Assembly (NCBI RefSeq): GCF_003123745.1
Contig: NZ_QETB01000005.1
Location: 124,001 to 188,000, forward strand
DNA length: 64,000 bases
Source of the DNA: Ancrocorticia populi
GTDB taxonomy: Bacteria > Actinomycetota > Actinomycetes > Actinomycetales > Actinomycetaceae
Direction of reading: 5' to 3'
Made by a program: the position numbers and the translations under genes. A model generated the notes under the pieces. It did not search any database. It had not been told where the DNA came from and was given only the letters and a program-made list of their open reading frames with translations. Shown here piece after piece: positions 1-8,417 of this stretch; position 1 is the stretch's first letter, and the number at the start of each line of letters is the position of its first letter.

Positions 1-785
1 TGGACCCCACAAGCCAGATCATGGATGCACTCAAGACTCAGACGAAGGTGGAGGGAACCCGTGATGCCGAGCGTGTGCGTGAGATCCTCCGCGAACAGCT
101 CCTCGGCCTGGTGGATCCCTCGATGGACAGGTCTCTGGCCACGGATCCCGTGGCGGATGAGGAAGGAAAGAGCCAACCTGCCGCCATCTTGATGGTTGGT
201 GTTAATGGCACGGGTAAGACCACAACGGTGGGCAAGCTCGCCCGCCTTCTGGTTGCCGAAGAGAAAACAGTGATTCTGGGAGCGGCAGATACGTTCCGCG
301 CGGCCGCAGCAGACCAGCTGGCCACGTGGGGCGAACGTGTGGGAGTGGAGGTGGTGCGCTCTGATCGCGAGGGCGCTGACCCCGCCTCGGTGGCCTTCGA
401 AGCGGTGAAGACGGCGAGTGATAAGGGTAGTGATGTCGTCGTCGTCGATACCGCCGGGCGCCTCCAGAACAAAGCTGGCCTTATGGACGAACTGGGGAAG
501 ATCAAGCGCGTCATGGAGCGGACCACCCCCGTAGGTGAAGTTCTCCTTGTGTTGGACGCCACAACGGGCCAAAACGGCCTTCAGCAGGCGAAAGTTTTCG
601 CGGAAGTTACAGGAATTACAGGGATCGTCCTGACCAAGCTGGACGGTACCGCAAAGGGCGGCATTGTCATTGCGGTGCAACGCGAACTGGGTGTCCCAGT
701 GAAGTTCGTGGGACTGGGCGAGGGCGCGGATGATCTCGCGCCTTTCGATCCGGAAGGTTTCGTGGATGCCCTTCTGGGCGCCTAA
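1..785 (+). CDS. ftsY: FtsY, signal recognition particle receptor GTPase (5' end outside window)
   Basis: Membrane-associated receptor that docks SRP-bound ribosomes at the translocon; its GTPase pairs with Ffh, encoded 3.6 kb downstream. The reading frame is already open at base 3, so the ATG at 21 is internal and the gene is cut by the window edge. About 260 residues of the NG domain remain. The P-loop GVNGTGKTTT is encoded near 197-226, followed by DTFRAAAADQL, the DTAGR G3 motif and TKLDGTAKGG (G4). The C-terminal GLGEGADDL closing helix region is intact. The acidic N-terminal A domain is not visible. The assignment to FtsY rather than Ffh rests on the lack of an M domain and on a separate ffh in the window. 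Confidence 0.96.
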   Translation, partial: DPTSQIMDALKTQTKVEGTRDAERVREILREQLLGLVDPSMDRSLATDPVADEEGKSQPAAILMVGVNGTGKTTTVGKLARLLVAEEKTVILGAADTFRAAAADQLATWGERVGVEVVRSDREGADPASVAFEAVKTASDKGSDVVVVDTAGRLQNKAGLMDELGKIKRVMERTTPVGEVLLVLDATTGQNGLQQAKVFAEVTGITGIVLTKLDGTAKGGIVIAVQRELGVPVKFVGLGEGADDLAPFDPEGFVDALLGA

Positions 786-787
786 CT

Positions 788-825
788 GTTACATACCCGA
801 AACGAACACGCCTCCACAGTGAAAC
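788..825 (+). promoter_or_regulatory. GlnR-type operator upstream of amt-glnK-glnD
   Basis: The sequence reads GTTAC-n6-GAAAC-n6-GCCTC-n6-GAAAC, with half-sites at 788-792, 799-803, 810-814 and 821-825. This is the 11-bp phasing of the actinobacterial GlnR box (GTnAC-n6-GAAAC, repeated). Three half-sites fit well and the third is degenerate. It lies 63 bp before the amt start. Inference: the ammonium transport and PII genes are switched on by GlnR under nitrogen limitation. No glnR gene is in this window. Confidence 0.65.
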
Positions 826-887
826 GGCGTTAGGGAAATCTTGGTGGCACGGAGCCGGCCGAACGTGCCGGACGCAAGGAGGCCACC

Positions 888-2192
888 ATGGAAGCCCTGG
901 ACACGGGCGCGACCGCGTGGATGCTAACCTCGGCATCCCTCGTGCTGCTTATGACGCCTGCACTCGCATTCTTCTACGGGGGAATGAGCCGAACGAAGTC
1001 CGTTCTCAACATGATGATGATGTCCATCGGCACAATGGCCGTCATCGGCGTGATCTATCCGCTGTGGGGATACTCAATGAGCTACGGGGAGAGCTCGGTT
1101 GGCGGGATCTTCGCCAACCCCTTTGACGGTTTTAACCTTTCCGGCCTCATTTATGGCGATGGAGGTGAGTTCCTCCTAGATGATCTTGGCGTACCCGCGA
1201 TTGTGGGCGTGGCATTCCAAGCCACCTTCGCGATCATCACTGTGGCGCTGATTTCCGGCGCCATTGCGGACCGCTCCAAGTTCTCCTCCTGGCTCGTGTT
1301 TGCCGGACTGTGGGCCACGCTGGCCTACTTCCCAATGGCACACATGGTTTGGGGTGGCGGATTCCTCTCCGATTCGGAGAACGGCTTGGCGGCGATGCTC
1401 TTTGGCACTACGGATGGGGCGGCCACCGTTGCGCCGATCGACTTCGCTGGCGGTACCGTTGTACACATCAACGCCGGTGTAGCGGCCCTAGCTCTGGCGC
1501 TCATCATCGGCAAACGGAAGGGCTTCGGAGAAGGGGCCTTCCGCCCGCACAACATCCCGTTCGTCATGCTGGGTGCTGCCCTGCTCTGGTTCGGATGGTT
1601 CGGATTTAACGCGGGGTCAGCATTCACTGCTGACGGCGCTGCCGGCCTAGCGTGGGTGAACACCACCTCCGCTACCGCCGCCGCTATCCTCGGATGGATC
1701 CTCACGGAGAAGATCCGATTCGGTCACATGACCGCGCTTGGTGCGGCCTCCGGAGTTGTAGCGGGGCTCGTAGCCATCACGCCGGCTGCTGGATCCGTGA
1801 GCCCATTCGGTGCGATCATGCTGGGTGCCATCGCCGGAGCCGTGTGCTCGCTGGCCGTGTCTCTCAAGACGAAGTTCGGCTACGACGATTCATTAGACGT
1901 GGTGGGAGTGCACCTTGTTGGTGGACTCATCGGAACTGTTCTGGTTGGCCTGTTCGCAACCGATACCGGCCTGTTCTACGGCGGCGGTATCAAGCAGTTG
2001 GTTGTCCAAATCGCGATCGCGTTGGTGGCTATCATTTACTCTGGAGTGGTTACCGCCATCATCGGATTTGCCATCAAGGCAACGATGGGATGGCGCGTCA
2101 GTGAAGAGGATGAGGAACGCGGGATCGATTCAGCAGAACACGGTGAATCCGCATACGATCAGCTAGTTGGCGCATACTCGAAGGAGATCTGA
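888..2192 (+). CDS. amt: Ammonium transporter, Amt family
   Basis: Integral membrane channel that moves ammonium/ammonia into the cell. The 434-residue protein has the usual Amt length, about eleven hydrophobic segments and the signature region DFAGGTVVHINAG near residue 185, which carries the first pore histidine. The N-terminus begins with the out-facing segment ALDTGATAWMLTSASLVLL. The ATG is preceded by a strong AAGGAGG ribosome site at 877-883. glnK follows after 2 bp, the classic Amt-GlnK pair in which the PII trimer blocks the pore when nitrogen is plentiful. The GlnR-like site upstream suggests nitrogen control. Confidence 0.97.
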   Translation: MEALDTGATAWMLTSASLVLLMTPALAFFYGGMSRTKSVLNMMMMSIGTMAVIGVIYPLWGYSMSYGESSVGGIFANPFDGFNLSGLIYGDGGEFLLDDLGVPAIVGVAFQATFAIITVALISGAIADRSKFSSWLVFAGLWATLAYFPMAHMVWGGGFLSDSENGLAAMLFGTTDGAATVAPIDFAGGTVVHINAGVAALALALIIGKRKGFGEGAFRPHNIPFVMLGAALLWFGWFGFNAGSAFTADGAAGLAWVNTTSATAAAILGWILTEKIRFGHMTALGAASGVVAGLVAITPAAGSVSPFGAIMLGAIAGAVCSLAVSLKTKFGYDDSLDVVGVHLVGGLIGTVLVGLFATDTGLFYGGGIKQLVVQIAIALVAIIYSGVVTAIIGFAIKATMGWRVSEEDEERGIDSAEHGESAYDQLVGAYSKEI

Positions 2193-2194
2193 AC

Positions 2195-2533
2195 ATGAAG
2201 CTTGTTACCGCAATTATTCAGCCCCACCGCCTCGACGAGGTTAAGAAGGCCGTCATGGCCGAGGGCGTTAAGGGAATGACGGTTTCTCAGGTGAACGGAT
2301 ATGGACGCCAGCGCGGCCACACCGAGGTTTACCGTGGCGCCGAATACACCGTGGATCTTCTGCCCAAGGTCAAGATCGAGCTCGTGTGTGCGGACGATCA
2401 GGCCTCTGAACTGGCACTGACCCTAGCCGGGGCGGCGCGCTCCGGCCGGATCGGAGACGGCAAGATCTGGATCACTCCCGTGGAAGAGGTGATCCGGGTA
2501 CGAACCGGTGACTCGGGCGAGGATGCGCTCTAA
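2195..2533 (+). CDS. glnK: PII nitrogen regulatory protein GlnK
   Basis: Small trimeric signalling protein that senses ATP/ADP and 2-oxoglutarate and gates the Amt channel. The 112 residues match the standard PII length. The T-loop stretch GYGRQRGHTEVYRGAEY contains the tyrosine (in EVYRG) that is uridylylated or, in actinobacteria, adenylylated by GlnD. The C-terminal IWITPVEEVIRVRTGD is the second PII signature. It lies 2 bp after amt and overlaps the possible starts of glnD, so the three genes are one transcription unit. Confidence 0.97.
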   Translation: MKLVTAIIQPHRLDEVKKAVMAEGVKGMTVSQVNGYGRQRGHTEVYRGAEYTVDLLPKVKIELVCADDQASELALTLAGAARSGRIGDGKIWITPVEEVIRVRTGDSGEDAL

Positions 2534-4298
2534 CTTGAAAACTCTTCGTGAGGCACGGCCAGCAACTGTTGGGCGTGCCTCACGAGAGCGTTGGAGCCAA
2601 GACATCGACGCCGCCGTCCAAGTTTTGTGGGACCAAGCTCTAGATAATCAGGGCGTTCATGGCCAGGTTTCAGGGATCGGACTTGCCGCGGTTGGTTCTC
2701 TGGGGCGCCGGGATACCGGGCCCCAGTCCGATTTGGATTTAGTTCTTATTCACGACGACGGCGCCCACCCCGAGCTTTCCGGCGGTATCACGGGACTCTC
2801 AAATGACCTGTGGTATCCGATTTGGGATGCCAATCTAGAGCTTGATCACTCGGTGCGATCCATCAAGGACTGCCGGGGAGTGGCCAAGGCGGACCTTTCG
2901 GCGTCCATGGCCCTGCTTGACCTGCGAGTTATCGCGGGTGACGGTGAGATTGTGCAAGAAGCGGCGTCTACCGTTCTGGCCGATTGGCGGGCCGGAGCGC
3001 GGCTGCGTTTCGATGACATCGTTGCGGAGCAGCGGGGGCGGCGCGCGACTTTTGGGCGGCTTGCGTACCTGATTGAGGGGGACCTCAAGGAAGCAGCCGG
3101 AGGTATGCGCGATGCGCTCCTCATCAAGGCCGTCGTGGCCTCTTGGCTGGCCGAACGCCCCTCTATCAACTACGAGGATTCCTACGAGTTTCTCTTGGAC
3201 GTTCGTGACGCGCTCGCGATTTCCACCGGGCGCCACCAGAACGTGCTTCGTTTGGCATACCAAGACGATGTTGCCCAGATGCTGGGTTTTTTGGGGAGCG
3301 GCGGCGCTGATCCGGCGGATGAGCTCTTGGCAGCTGTATCCGAGGCTGCGCGCACTATCCGCGCGGCGTATTCGGACGTAAAGCGGAGGGCCTCGGGCCG
3401 GCTGGCTCCGACCGGGCGGTGGCGTGGGCCGCGGTTCGTGCGCGGCCGTGCCGTTCCTCCGCGGTTGAAGGAAGTTGCAGCCGGGGTGGGCGAACTTGCG
3501 GGAGAACTGGTGCTGACTGGGCAGGCCGGCCCCGATGATCCCGCTGTTTTGTGGGCACTGGTGGGGGAGGCCGCGCAGCGCGACTTACCGATTCGATTGG
3601 GCACGCTCGTCCACATGCAGCGCGCCGGGGCCGGGCGTGCGGCTCACGAGGATTGGAATCGCGAGCAGTTCGAGCGAGTTCTTGGATCTGGGAGAAACCA
3701 GATCTCTGTGTGGGAGGCTCTCGATACCGCGGGGCTTTTGACGGAGATGGTTCCGCGATGGGCGGAGATCCGAAACCTGCCCCAGCGATCGGTCATCCAC
3801 CGTCATACCGTGGATCGGCACCAGTTTGAAGTAGCGTCTCTTGTGCCTGGCATGGTGAGCGTTGAAGGGCAGGGGCTTGGAACGTTAACGGCGGGGCGCC
3901 GTTCGGCACTACTCCTGTCCGCCTTCTTTCACGATATTGGCAAGCGCCCTGGGTTCCCGAATCACGCTGAACGCGGGGCGGAGATGGTATCGGAGATACT
4001 CGCGCCGATGGGATACTCACGTGAGGTAGTACGCGAGGTGGAGACGCTTACGCGCCACCACCTCCTACTGGGGGATCTCGCCACGTCCGAGGATCCCTAC
4101 GATCCAGCAACGTGGGAGATACTCTCGAACGCCGTCGACGCAGATCCGGAACTGCTCGTGTGCCTGCACCTGTTGACTGGGGCGGACGCCTCCTCGTGCA
4201 AGCCGGAGGCATGGGGGCCGTGGAAGGCCAGCCTGGTTACCTCATTGGTAAGTGAGGCGTACAGCAGCCTCGTGCATAGGCCGGACCAGTCCGCCTAG
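2508..4298 (+). CDS. glnD: GlnD-type [protein-PII] nucleotidyltransferase/hydrolase lacking ACT domains
   Basis: Bifunctional enzyme that adds a nucleotide to the PII T-loop tyrosine and removes it. Visible domains: a nucleotidyltransferase core with GSLGRRDTGPQSDLDLVL at residues 63-80 (metal ligands D75 and D77), a linker helical region, and an HD hydrolase domain with HDIGKRPG at H475-D476. The 596 residues end about 120 residues after the HD motif. The two C-terminal ACT domains that sense glutamine in E. coli GlnD (about 890 aa) have no counterpart, and ffh starts 53 bp further on, so there is no space for a frameshifted remnant. Start: GTG at 2508 is used; ATG at 2523 is equally possible. 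Both overlap glnK. Confidence 0.88.
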   Translation: MTRARMRSNLKTLREARPATVGRASRERWSQDIDAAVQVLWDQALDNQGVHGQVSGIGLAAVGSLGRRDTGPQSDLDLVLIHDDGAHPELSGGITGLSNDLWYPIWDANLELDHSVRSIKDCRGVAKADLSASMALLDLRVIAGDGEIVQEAASTVLADWRAGARLRFDDIVAEQRGRRATFGRLAYLIEGDLKEAAGGMRDALLIKAVVASWLAERPSINYEDSYEFLLDVRDALAISTGRHQNVLRLAYQDDVAQMLGFLGSGGADPADELLAAVSEAARTIRAAYSDVKRRASGRLAPTGRWRGPRFVRGRAVPPRLKEVAAGVGELAGELVLTGQAGPDDPAVLWALVGEAAQRDLPIRLGTLVHMQRAGAGRAAHEDWNREQFERVLGSGRNQISVWEALDTAGLLTEMVPRWAEIRNLPQRSVIHRHTVDRHQFEVASLVPGMVSVEGQGLGTLTAGRRSALLLSAFFHDIGKRPGFPNHAERGAEMVSEILAPMGYSREVVREVETLTRHHLLLGDLATSEDPYDPATWEILSNAVDADPELLVCLHLLTGADASSCKPEAWGPWKASLVTSLVSEAYSSLVHRPDQSA

Positions 4299-4351
4299 CG
4301 TAGGATGGTGGGCAGTCTATTGTCCGCAATCCGCAACTCGAAGGTAGGCCA

Positions 4352-5923
4352 GTGTTCGATACGCTTTCCGACCGCATTACCGGCTCGTTTAAGAACTTGC
4401 GCTCCAAGGGGCGCCTCACCGCCTCGGACGTTGAGCAAACAATTAGCGAGATTCGCCGCGCCCTCTTGGACGCGGACGTGGCGCTGCCCGTGGTGCGTTC
4501 GTTCACGTCCGCGGTCCGCGAGAATGCAACGGGAGCGCTCGCCTCTCAGGCGCTGAATCCTGGTCAGCAGGTTGTCCGGATCGTCAATGATGAACTGGTG
4601 GAGATCTTGGGCGGGCAAACCCGTGATCTCAACATGGCGCAAACCCCGCCAACCGTCATTATGCTCGCGGGCCTCCAGGGAGCTGGTAAAACCACGCTGG
4701 CCGGAAAGCTTGGCCTGTGGCTGCGAGAACGCGAGCACAAAGTCTTACTAGTTGCCTCCGATCTCCAGCGCCCGAACGCGGTTCAGCAGTTGGAGGTTGT
4801 GGGCACGCGCGCCGATGTGGACGTCTGGGCGCCCGAACCGGGCAATGGCGTGGGCGATCCGGTGGAGGTTGCCAGGACCGGCGTGGAGTTTGGTAAGACC
4901 AACGGATACGACGTGGTGGTTGTGGACACTGCGGGCCGGCTGGGCGTTGATCAGGAGATGATGCAGCAGGCGATCGATATTCGCGATGCTGTGCACCCCA
5001 ACGAGACCCTGTTCGTGGTAGACGCCATGATCGGGCAGGACGCTGTAGCCACGGCGAACGCCTTCCAAGAGGGCGTGGGATTCACCGGCGTGGTGATCTC
5101 GAAACTGGACGGCGATACCCGCGGCGGTGCTGCGCTTTCGGTTCGTGGTGTCACTGGCAAGCCGATCCTGTTTGCCTCCAATGGCGAGAAGCTCGAAGAT
5201 TTCGAGCGGTTCCATGCGGATCGCATGGCCTCTCGCATCCTCGATATGGGCGATATTCTCACGCTCATTGAGCAGGCCGAACGAACCTGGGACGAACAGC
5301 AGCAGGCCGAGCTGGCCACAAAGATGGCCGGTGGAGACTTCACGCTCACCGATTTCATTGAGCAGCTGCACCAGCTCAAGCGCATGGGCTCAATGAAGAA
5401 GCTCATGGGAATGATGCCGGGCATGGGCCAGTACCGCGATGCGCTCGATGCTTTTGATGAGAGCTCAGTGGATCGGATCGAAGCGATCGTTAATTCCATG
5501 ACTCCCGCCGAACGGGACGATCCGAAAATCCTCAACGGATCGCGCCGCCTGCGCATTGCGAACGGTTCGGGTACCACCGTTCAGGAGATCAACTCATTCA
5601 TCGACCGTTTCATGCAGGCCAAGAAGTTCATGGTGCAGGCCTCCCGCGGCGGGGGAATGCCCGGTATGCCGGGAATGCCAGGAATGCCCGGTGCTGGGGC
5701 AGGCGGATCGCGTAAGGCCAAGCGAGCGAAGAAGAAGAGCTCGGGCAACAAAAAGGGCCGCTCGGGCAATCCCGCGAAGCGCGCTCGCCAGGCGGCAGAG
5801 GAAGCAGCCCAAGAGAATCTCAAGACGCAGGATAATCAGGGCAGTGCATTTGGCGGCGGCGCCAAGCAGCAGCAGTCGCTTGACCCTGCCAGCATGGAAG
5901 AGCTGCAGCGGTTCCTGCGCTAG
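4352..5923 (+). CDS. ffh: Signal recognition particle protein Ffh
   Basis: SRP54 homologue that binds 4.5S RNA and signal sequences of nascent membrane proteins, and docks to FtsY. Order of domains: N helical bundle (1-90), G domain with P-loop GLQGAGKTTLAGKL near residue 108, DTAGR and TKLDGD-like motif SKLDGDTRGG, then the methionine-rich M domain (about 325-440). A GMPGMPGMPGMPG tandem run follows at about 435-447, and then a basic, lysine-rich tail of about 75 residues that is longer than in the E. coli protein (453 aa). The start is GTG at 4352 after a GAAGGTAGG site. The stop codon overlaps the stop of the convergent CDF gene. Confidence 0.97.
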   Translation: MFDTLSDRITGSFKNLRSKGRLTASDVEQTISEIRRALLDADVALPVVRSFTSAVRENATGALASQALNPGQQVVRIVNDELVEILGGQTRDLNMAQTPPTVIMLAGLQGAGKTTLAGKLGLWLREREHKVLLVASDLQRPNAVQQLEVVGTRADVDVWAPEPGNGVGDPVEVARTGVEFGKTNGYDVVVVDTAGRLGVDQEMMQQAIDIRDAVHPNETLFVVDAMIGQDAVATANAFQEGVGFTGVVISKLDGDTRGGAALSVRGVTGKPILFASNGEKLEDFERFHADRMASRILDMGDILTLIEQAERTWDEQQQAELATKMAGGDFTLTDFIEQLHQLKRMGSMKKLMGMMPGMGQYRDALDAFDESSVDRIEAIVNSMTPAERDDPKILNGSRRLRIANGSGTTVQEINSFIDRFMQAKKFMVQASRGGGMPGMPGMPGMPGAGAGGSRKAKRAKKKSSGNKKGRSGNPAKRARQAAEEAAQENLKTQDNQGSAFGGGAKQQQSLDPASMEELQRFLR

Positions 5924-6858
5924 AACCCCGGGATTGGTACGAACCCGTCTGGGATATCCTCGTACGAGCTGGGATCTTCGATCGGTTCCACGTGGATGAG
6001 GACGCCAAGATCTGGAACGGCGCGCTTCATCTCCGTCTTGACGGTTTCCGCCAGATCGTGGCCCCGGCGAACGCTCCATTCTCCGGGGATCAGCAGGTCT
6101 ACATTGGCATATGACTCCCGGCCGGAAACGCGGGTCTGTAGCCCGTGGAAGGTGACGTCATCGTTGGAAAAGCTCTGTAGTACCTTGATGATGGCTTCGT
6201 TGTGTTCGGCGGGCAGCGTGACGTCCATCAGGCCCTGGAGTGACTGACTGATGAGCCGGATGCCCGTCACCGTGATGTTCACACCTACAACCAGCGCGAC
6301 AATCGGGTCCAGAACGTCCCACTGTGTGATGCCAACAAGCCCGATTCCTACCAGAACGCCAGCGCTGGTGGCAACATCGGTCATGAGATGACGGCCGTCT
6401 GCGTTCAAGGTGGGAGAGGAGTACTTCTTTCCCGCCCGAATCAGAATCAACCCCACGGCGCCGTTCAGAACGGACGCAGCCACCGAGATGAGGAGGCCCG
6501 TGCCCACGTTCTCGATGGGTTGCGGGTTGACGATGCGGTGTATGGCACTACCGATGATGAAGAGAGCCGCGGCAAATATCATTGCGCCCTCAACAGCTGC
6601 CGAGAAGTACTCTGCCTTAGACCGCCCATAGGTGAAGCGTGAATCGGCGGGCTTTTCCGCCTGGATCAGGGCTAGCAGCGCCACGAGGGCGGCAACAACA
6701 TTCACCACCGATTCCGCGGCATCGGAGAGTAGGCCAACGGAGCCTGTGAGAAGGTAGGCACCAGTCTTCAGAGAAAGCGTGATAATTGCTGCCGCTATGG
6801 AGAGCCAAGCGAACCGGACGAGGGATCGGGGGTGCTGATGCTGATCGGAAATTGCCAC
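5920..6858 (-). CDS. Cation diffusion facilitator (CDF) family exporter
   Basis: Proton-driven exporter of divalent metals (Zn, Fe, Mn or Co; the substrate cannot be told). The 312-residue protein has six hydrophobic segments in the first 205 residues, then a cytoplasmic metal-binding C-terminal domain (about 210-290) with VSGRESYANVDLLIPG. TM5 carries RHLMTDVATS, giving the conserved H-x3-D half of the metal site. TM2 reads SDAAESVVN, so the other half-site appears as E-x3-N rather than H/D-x3-D. It is convergent with ffh (4-bp overlap) and stands alone on this strand. No metal-regulator site was recognised before it. Confidence 0.9.
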   Translation of the reverse strand: MAISDQHQHPRSLVRFAWLSIAAAIITLSLKTGAYLLTGSVGLLSDAAESVVNVVAALVALLALIQAEKPADSRFTYGRSKAEYFSAAVEGAMIFAAALFIIGSAIHRIVNPQPIENVGTGLLISVAASVLNGAVGLILIRAGKKYSSPTLNADGRHLMTDVATSAGVLVGIGLVGITQWDVLDPIVALVVGVNITVTGIRLISQSLQGLMDVTLPAEHNEAIIKVLQSFSNDDVTFHGLQTRVSGRESYANVDLLIPGEWSVRRGHDLAETVKTEMKRAVPDLGVLIHVEPIEDPSSYEDIPDGFVPIPGF

Positions 6859-6984
6859 CTAGACATTGTGGTGCATCGGATTAGGGGATCCAAGCGTGCC
6901 ATGGCGAATGAAGCCGATGACACGATGTTCGGAGGCCCGAATCAGTTCTGTGGGAGAGGACACCGTGATGCTTCGTGGAAGCAA

Positions 6985-7014
6985 TTGCCGTGGGGGCGCA
7001 GATTCTGGCAGAAT
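6985..7014 (+). promoter_or_regulatory. Likely promoter of the rpsP-khpA unit
   Basis: TTGCCG at 6985-6990 and CAGAAT at 7009-7014 are spaced by 18 bp, a reasonable housekeeping-sigma match. The predicted transcript would start near 7021 and carry a leader of about 120 nt before rpsP. The rest of 6859-7142 holds no convincing gene; the two overlapping open frames there lack family similarity. Confidence 0.45.
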
Positions 7015-7142
7015 GATGCGTTGTACTTGGGCAAAGCGGAGTCCCTCTCAACTTCGGTGCGCCCTTGTCGAATTCTTCATCGGATGGTCCCCCGTCCTGA
7101 TGGCGAGTTCACCCCAAGATAGAACCAGGAGTGACCACAAAA

Positions 7143-7571
7143 GTGGCAGTCAAGATTCGTTTGAAGCGCATGGGTAAGATCCGTGCACCCTTCTACCGTG
7201 TTGTTGTTGTCGATTCCCGTAAGCGCCGTGACGGTGCTGTGATCGAGGAGATCGGCGTTTACCAGCCTACCGAGAATCCTTCGCTTATTAAGATTGATTC
7301 CGAGCGTGCGCAGTACTGGCTTTCTGTTGGTGCTCAGCCCTCGGATACTGTCAAGCAGCAGCTTAAGATTACCGGCGACTGGCAGAAGTTCAAGGGCTTG
7401 CCCGGGGCTGAAGGCCGTCTCAAGGTCAAGGACACCGTAGATGTTGAGGCAGCGCGTAAGTCCGCTGTTGATTCCGTACAGAACGATGCTGAGAAGCAGC
7501 GTGCTGCTGCTTCGGCCGCGAAGGCCGCCGAAGCAGAGTCCGCCGAAGAAGAAGCCGGAGAGGAAGCCTGA
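7143..7571 (+). CDS. rpsP: 30S ribosomal protein S16
   Basis: Component of the 30S subunit body. The N-terminal 90 residues match bS16 closely ([39 protein letters not shown]). A long C-terminal extension of about 45 residues rich in Ala, Glu and Lys follows, as in many actinobacterial S16 proteins; total 142 aa. The start is GTG at 7143, chosen because the family begins (M)AVKIRL and AGGAG lies 11 bp upstream; an earlier in-frame GTG at 7131 overlaps that site. The stop overlaps the khpA start (TGATG). Confidence 0.97.
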   Translation: MAVKIRLKRMGKIRAPFYRVVVVDSRKRRDGAVIEEIGVYQPTENPSLIKIDSERAQYWLSVGAQPSDTVKQQLKITGDWQKFKGLPGAEGRLKVKDTVDVEAARKSAVDSVQNDAEKQRAAASAAKAAEAESAEEEAGEEA

Positions 7572-7810
7572 TGCTTGCTGAAGCCCTGGAGCACCTCGTT
7601 CGTGGAATCGTTGATTCCCCTGACGATGTTACGGTGCGGTCACGTAATACCCGCCGTGGTGAGCTCCTCGAGGTTCGGGTGAATCCCGAAGATCTCGGGC
7701 GCGTCATTGGACGCAATGGGCGCACAGCGAAGGCGCTTCGATCCGTTATTGGCGCACTGTCCGGTAAGGGCTCTGTGCGCGTTGACGTGATCGAAACCGA
7801 TCAACGCTAA
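7571..7810 (+). CDS. khpA: KH-domain RNA-binding protein KhpA
   Basis: Small RNA-binding protein of the KhpA/YlqC family, which in other Gram-positives pairs with KhpB and affects cell elongation through RNA binding. The 79 residues form one KH domain; the GXXG loop is GRNG in LGRVIGRNGRTAKALR, residues 43-58. It sits in the usual rpsP-khpA-rimM-trmD order, its ATG overlapping the rpsP stop by one base, and a terminator follows at once. Confidence 0.93.
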   Translation: MLAEALEHLVRGIVDSPDDVTVRSRNTRRGELLEVRVNPEDLGRVIGRNGRTAKALRSVIGALSGKGSVRVDVIETDQR

Positions 7811-7822
7811 CTTCGCGAAAAG

Positions 7823-7858
7823 AACCGGCCCCAGCCTTTGGTTGCGGGCCGGTTTTTT
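7823..7858 (+). terminator. Rho-independent terminator after khpA
   Basis: A 9-bp stem, AACCGGCCC at 7823-7831 with GGGCCGGTT at 7846-7854, has a 14-nt loop and ends in a run of six T. It separates rpsP-khpA from rimM-trmD. Confidence 0.85.
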
Positions 7859-7886
7859 ACAAGCACACTTTCGACAGGAGAACTAG

Positions 7887-8417
7887 GTGCAACTAACCGT
7901 TGCGATTATCGGGGCGCCCCACGGGCTCAAGGGAGAAGTCCGCTTAGACGTCCGGACAGATTCGCCAGACAAGCGCCTAGCCGTTGGCTCCATGCTGGAG
8001 ACGGAGCCTCCAGAATTTGGCCCCTTGACCGTTGAGCGCACACGTACCCACAAGGGCAGCCTCCATGTCATCTTCGAGGAGTGTCACGATCGAAGCGGGG
8101 CTGAGGCCTTAGCCGGTACCAAGCTGGTCATCGAAACAGACGAGGAAGATGGTAGCGAGGATAATGCTTGGTACGCCCACGAACTGAAGGGATTAGAGGT
8201 ACTAGACCCTGACGGTTACACGCTCGGCGAGGTAATTGGTCTGGAGCCGATGCCAGCTCAAGATCTCCTTGTAGTTCGTGAACCGGATGGAATCATCACC
8301 CGCGTTCCGTTCGTCAAAGACATCGTGACCGAGGTTGATCTGGACGATGAGTGCGTGGTGGTTGATGCGCCGGCCGGCCTGTTTAGCGAGGAAGAGATGG
8401 ACATTGATGAGATTTGA
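7887..8417 (+). CDS. rimM: Ribosome maturation factor RimM
   Basis: Assists late assembly of the 30S head by binding S19. The 176-residue protein has the N-terminal RimM beta-barrel (TVAIIGAPHGLKGEVRL at 3-19) and a C-terminal PRC-type barrel (about 95-170) containing WYAHELKGLEV and LLVVREPDG. The start is GTG at 7887 with ACAGGAG 6 bp upstream. Its end overlaps the trmD start by 11 bp, so the two are translationally coupled. Confidence 0.95.
   Translation: MQLTVAIIGAPHGLKGEVRLDVRTDSPDKRLAVGSMLETEPPEFGPLTVERTRTHKGSLHVIFEECHDRSGAEALAGTKLVIETDEEDGSEDNAWYAHELKGLEVLDPDGYTLGEVIGLEPMPAQDLLVVREPDGIITRVPFVKDIVTEVDLDDECVVVDAPAGLFSEEEMDIDEI

Noticed and set aside
6832-7177. Two overlapping plus-strand frames (96 and 103 codons) before rpsP
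   Set aside because: They overlap the CDF start or rpsP, have no family similarity, and cover a convincing rpsP promoter.
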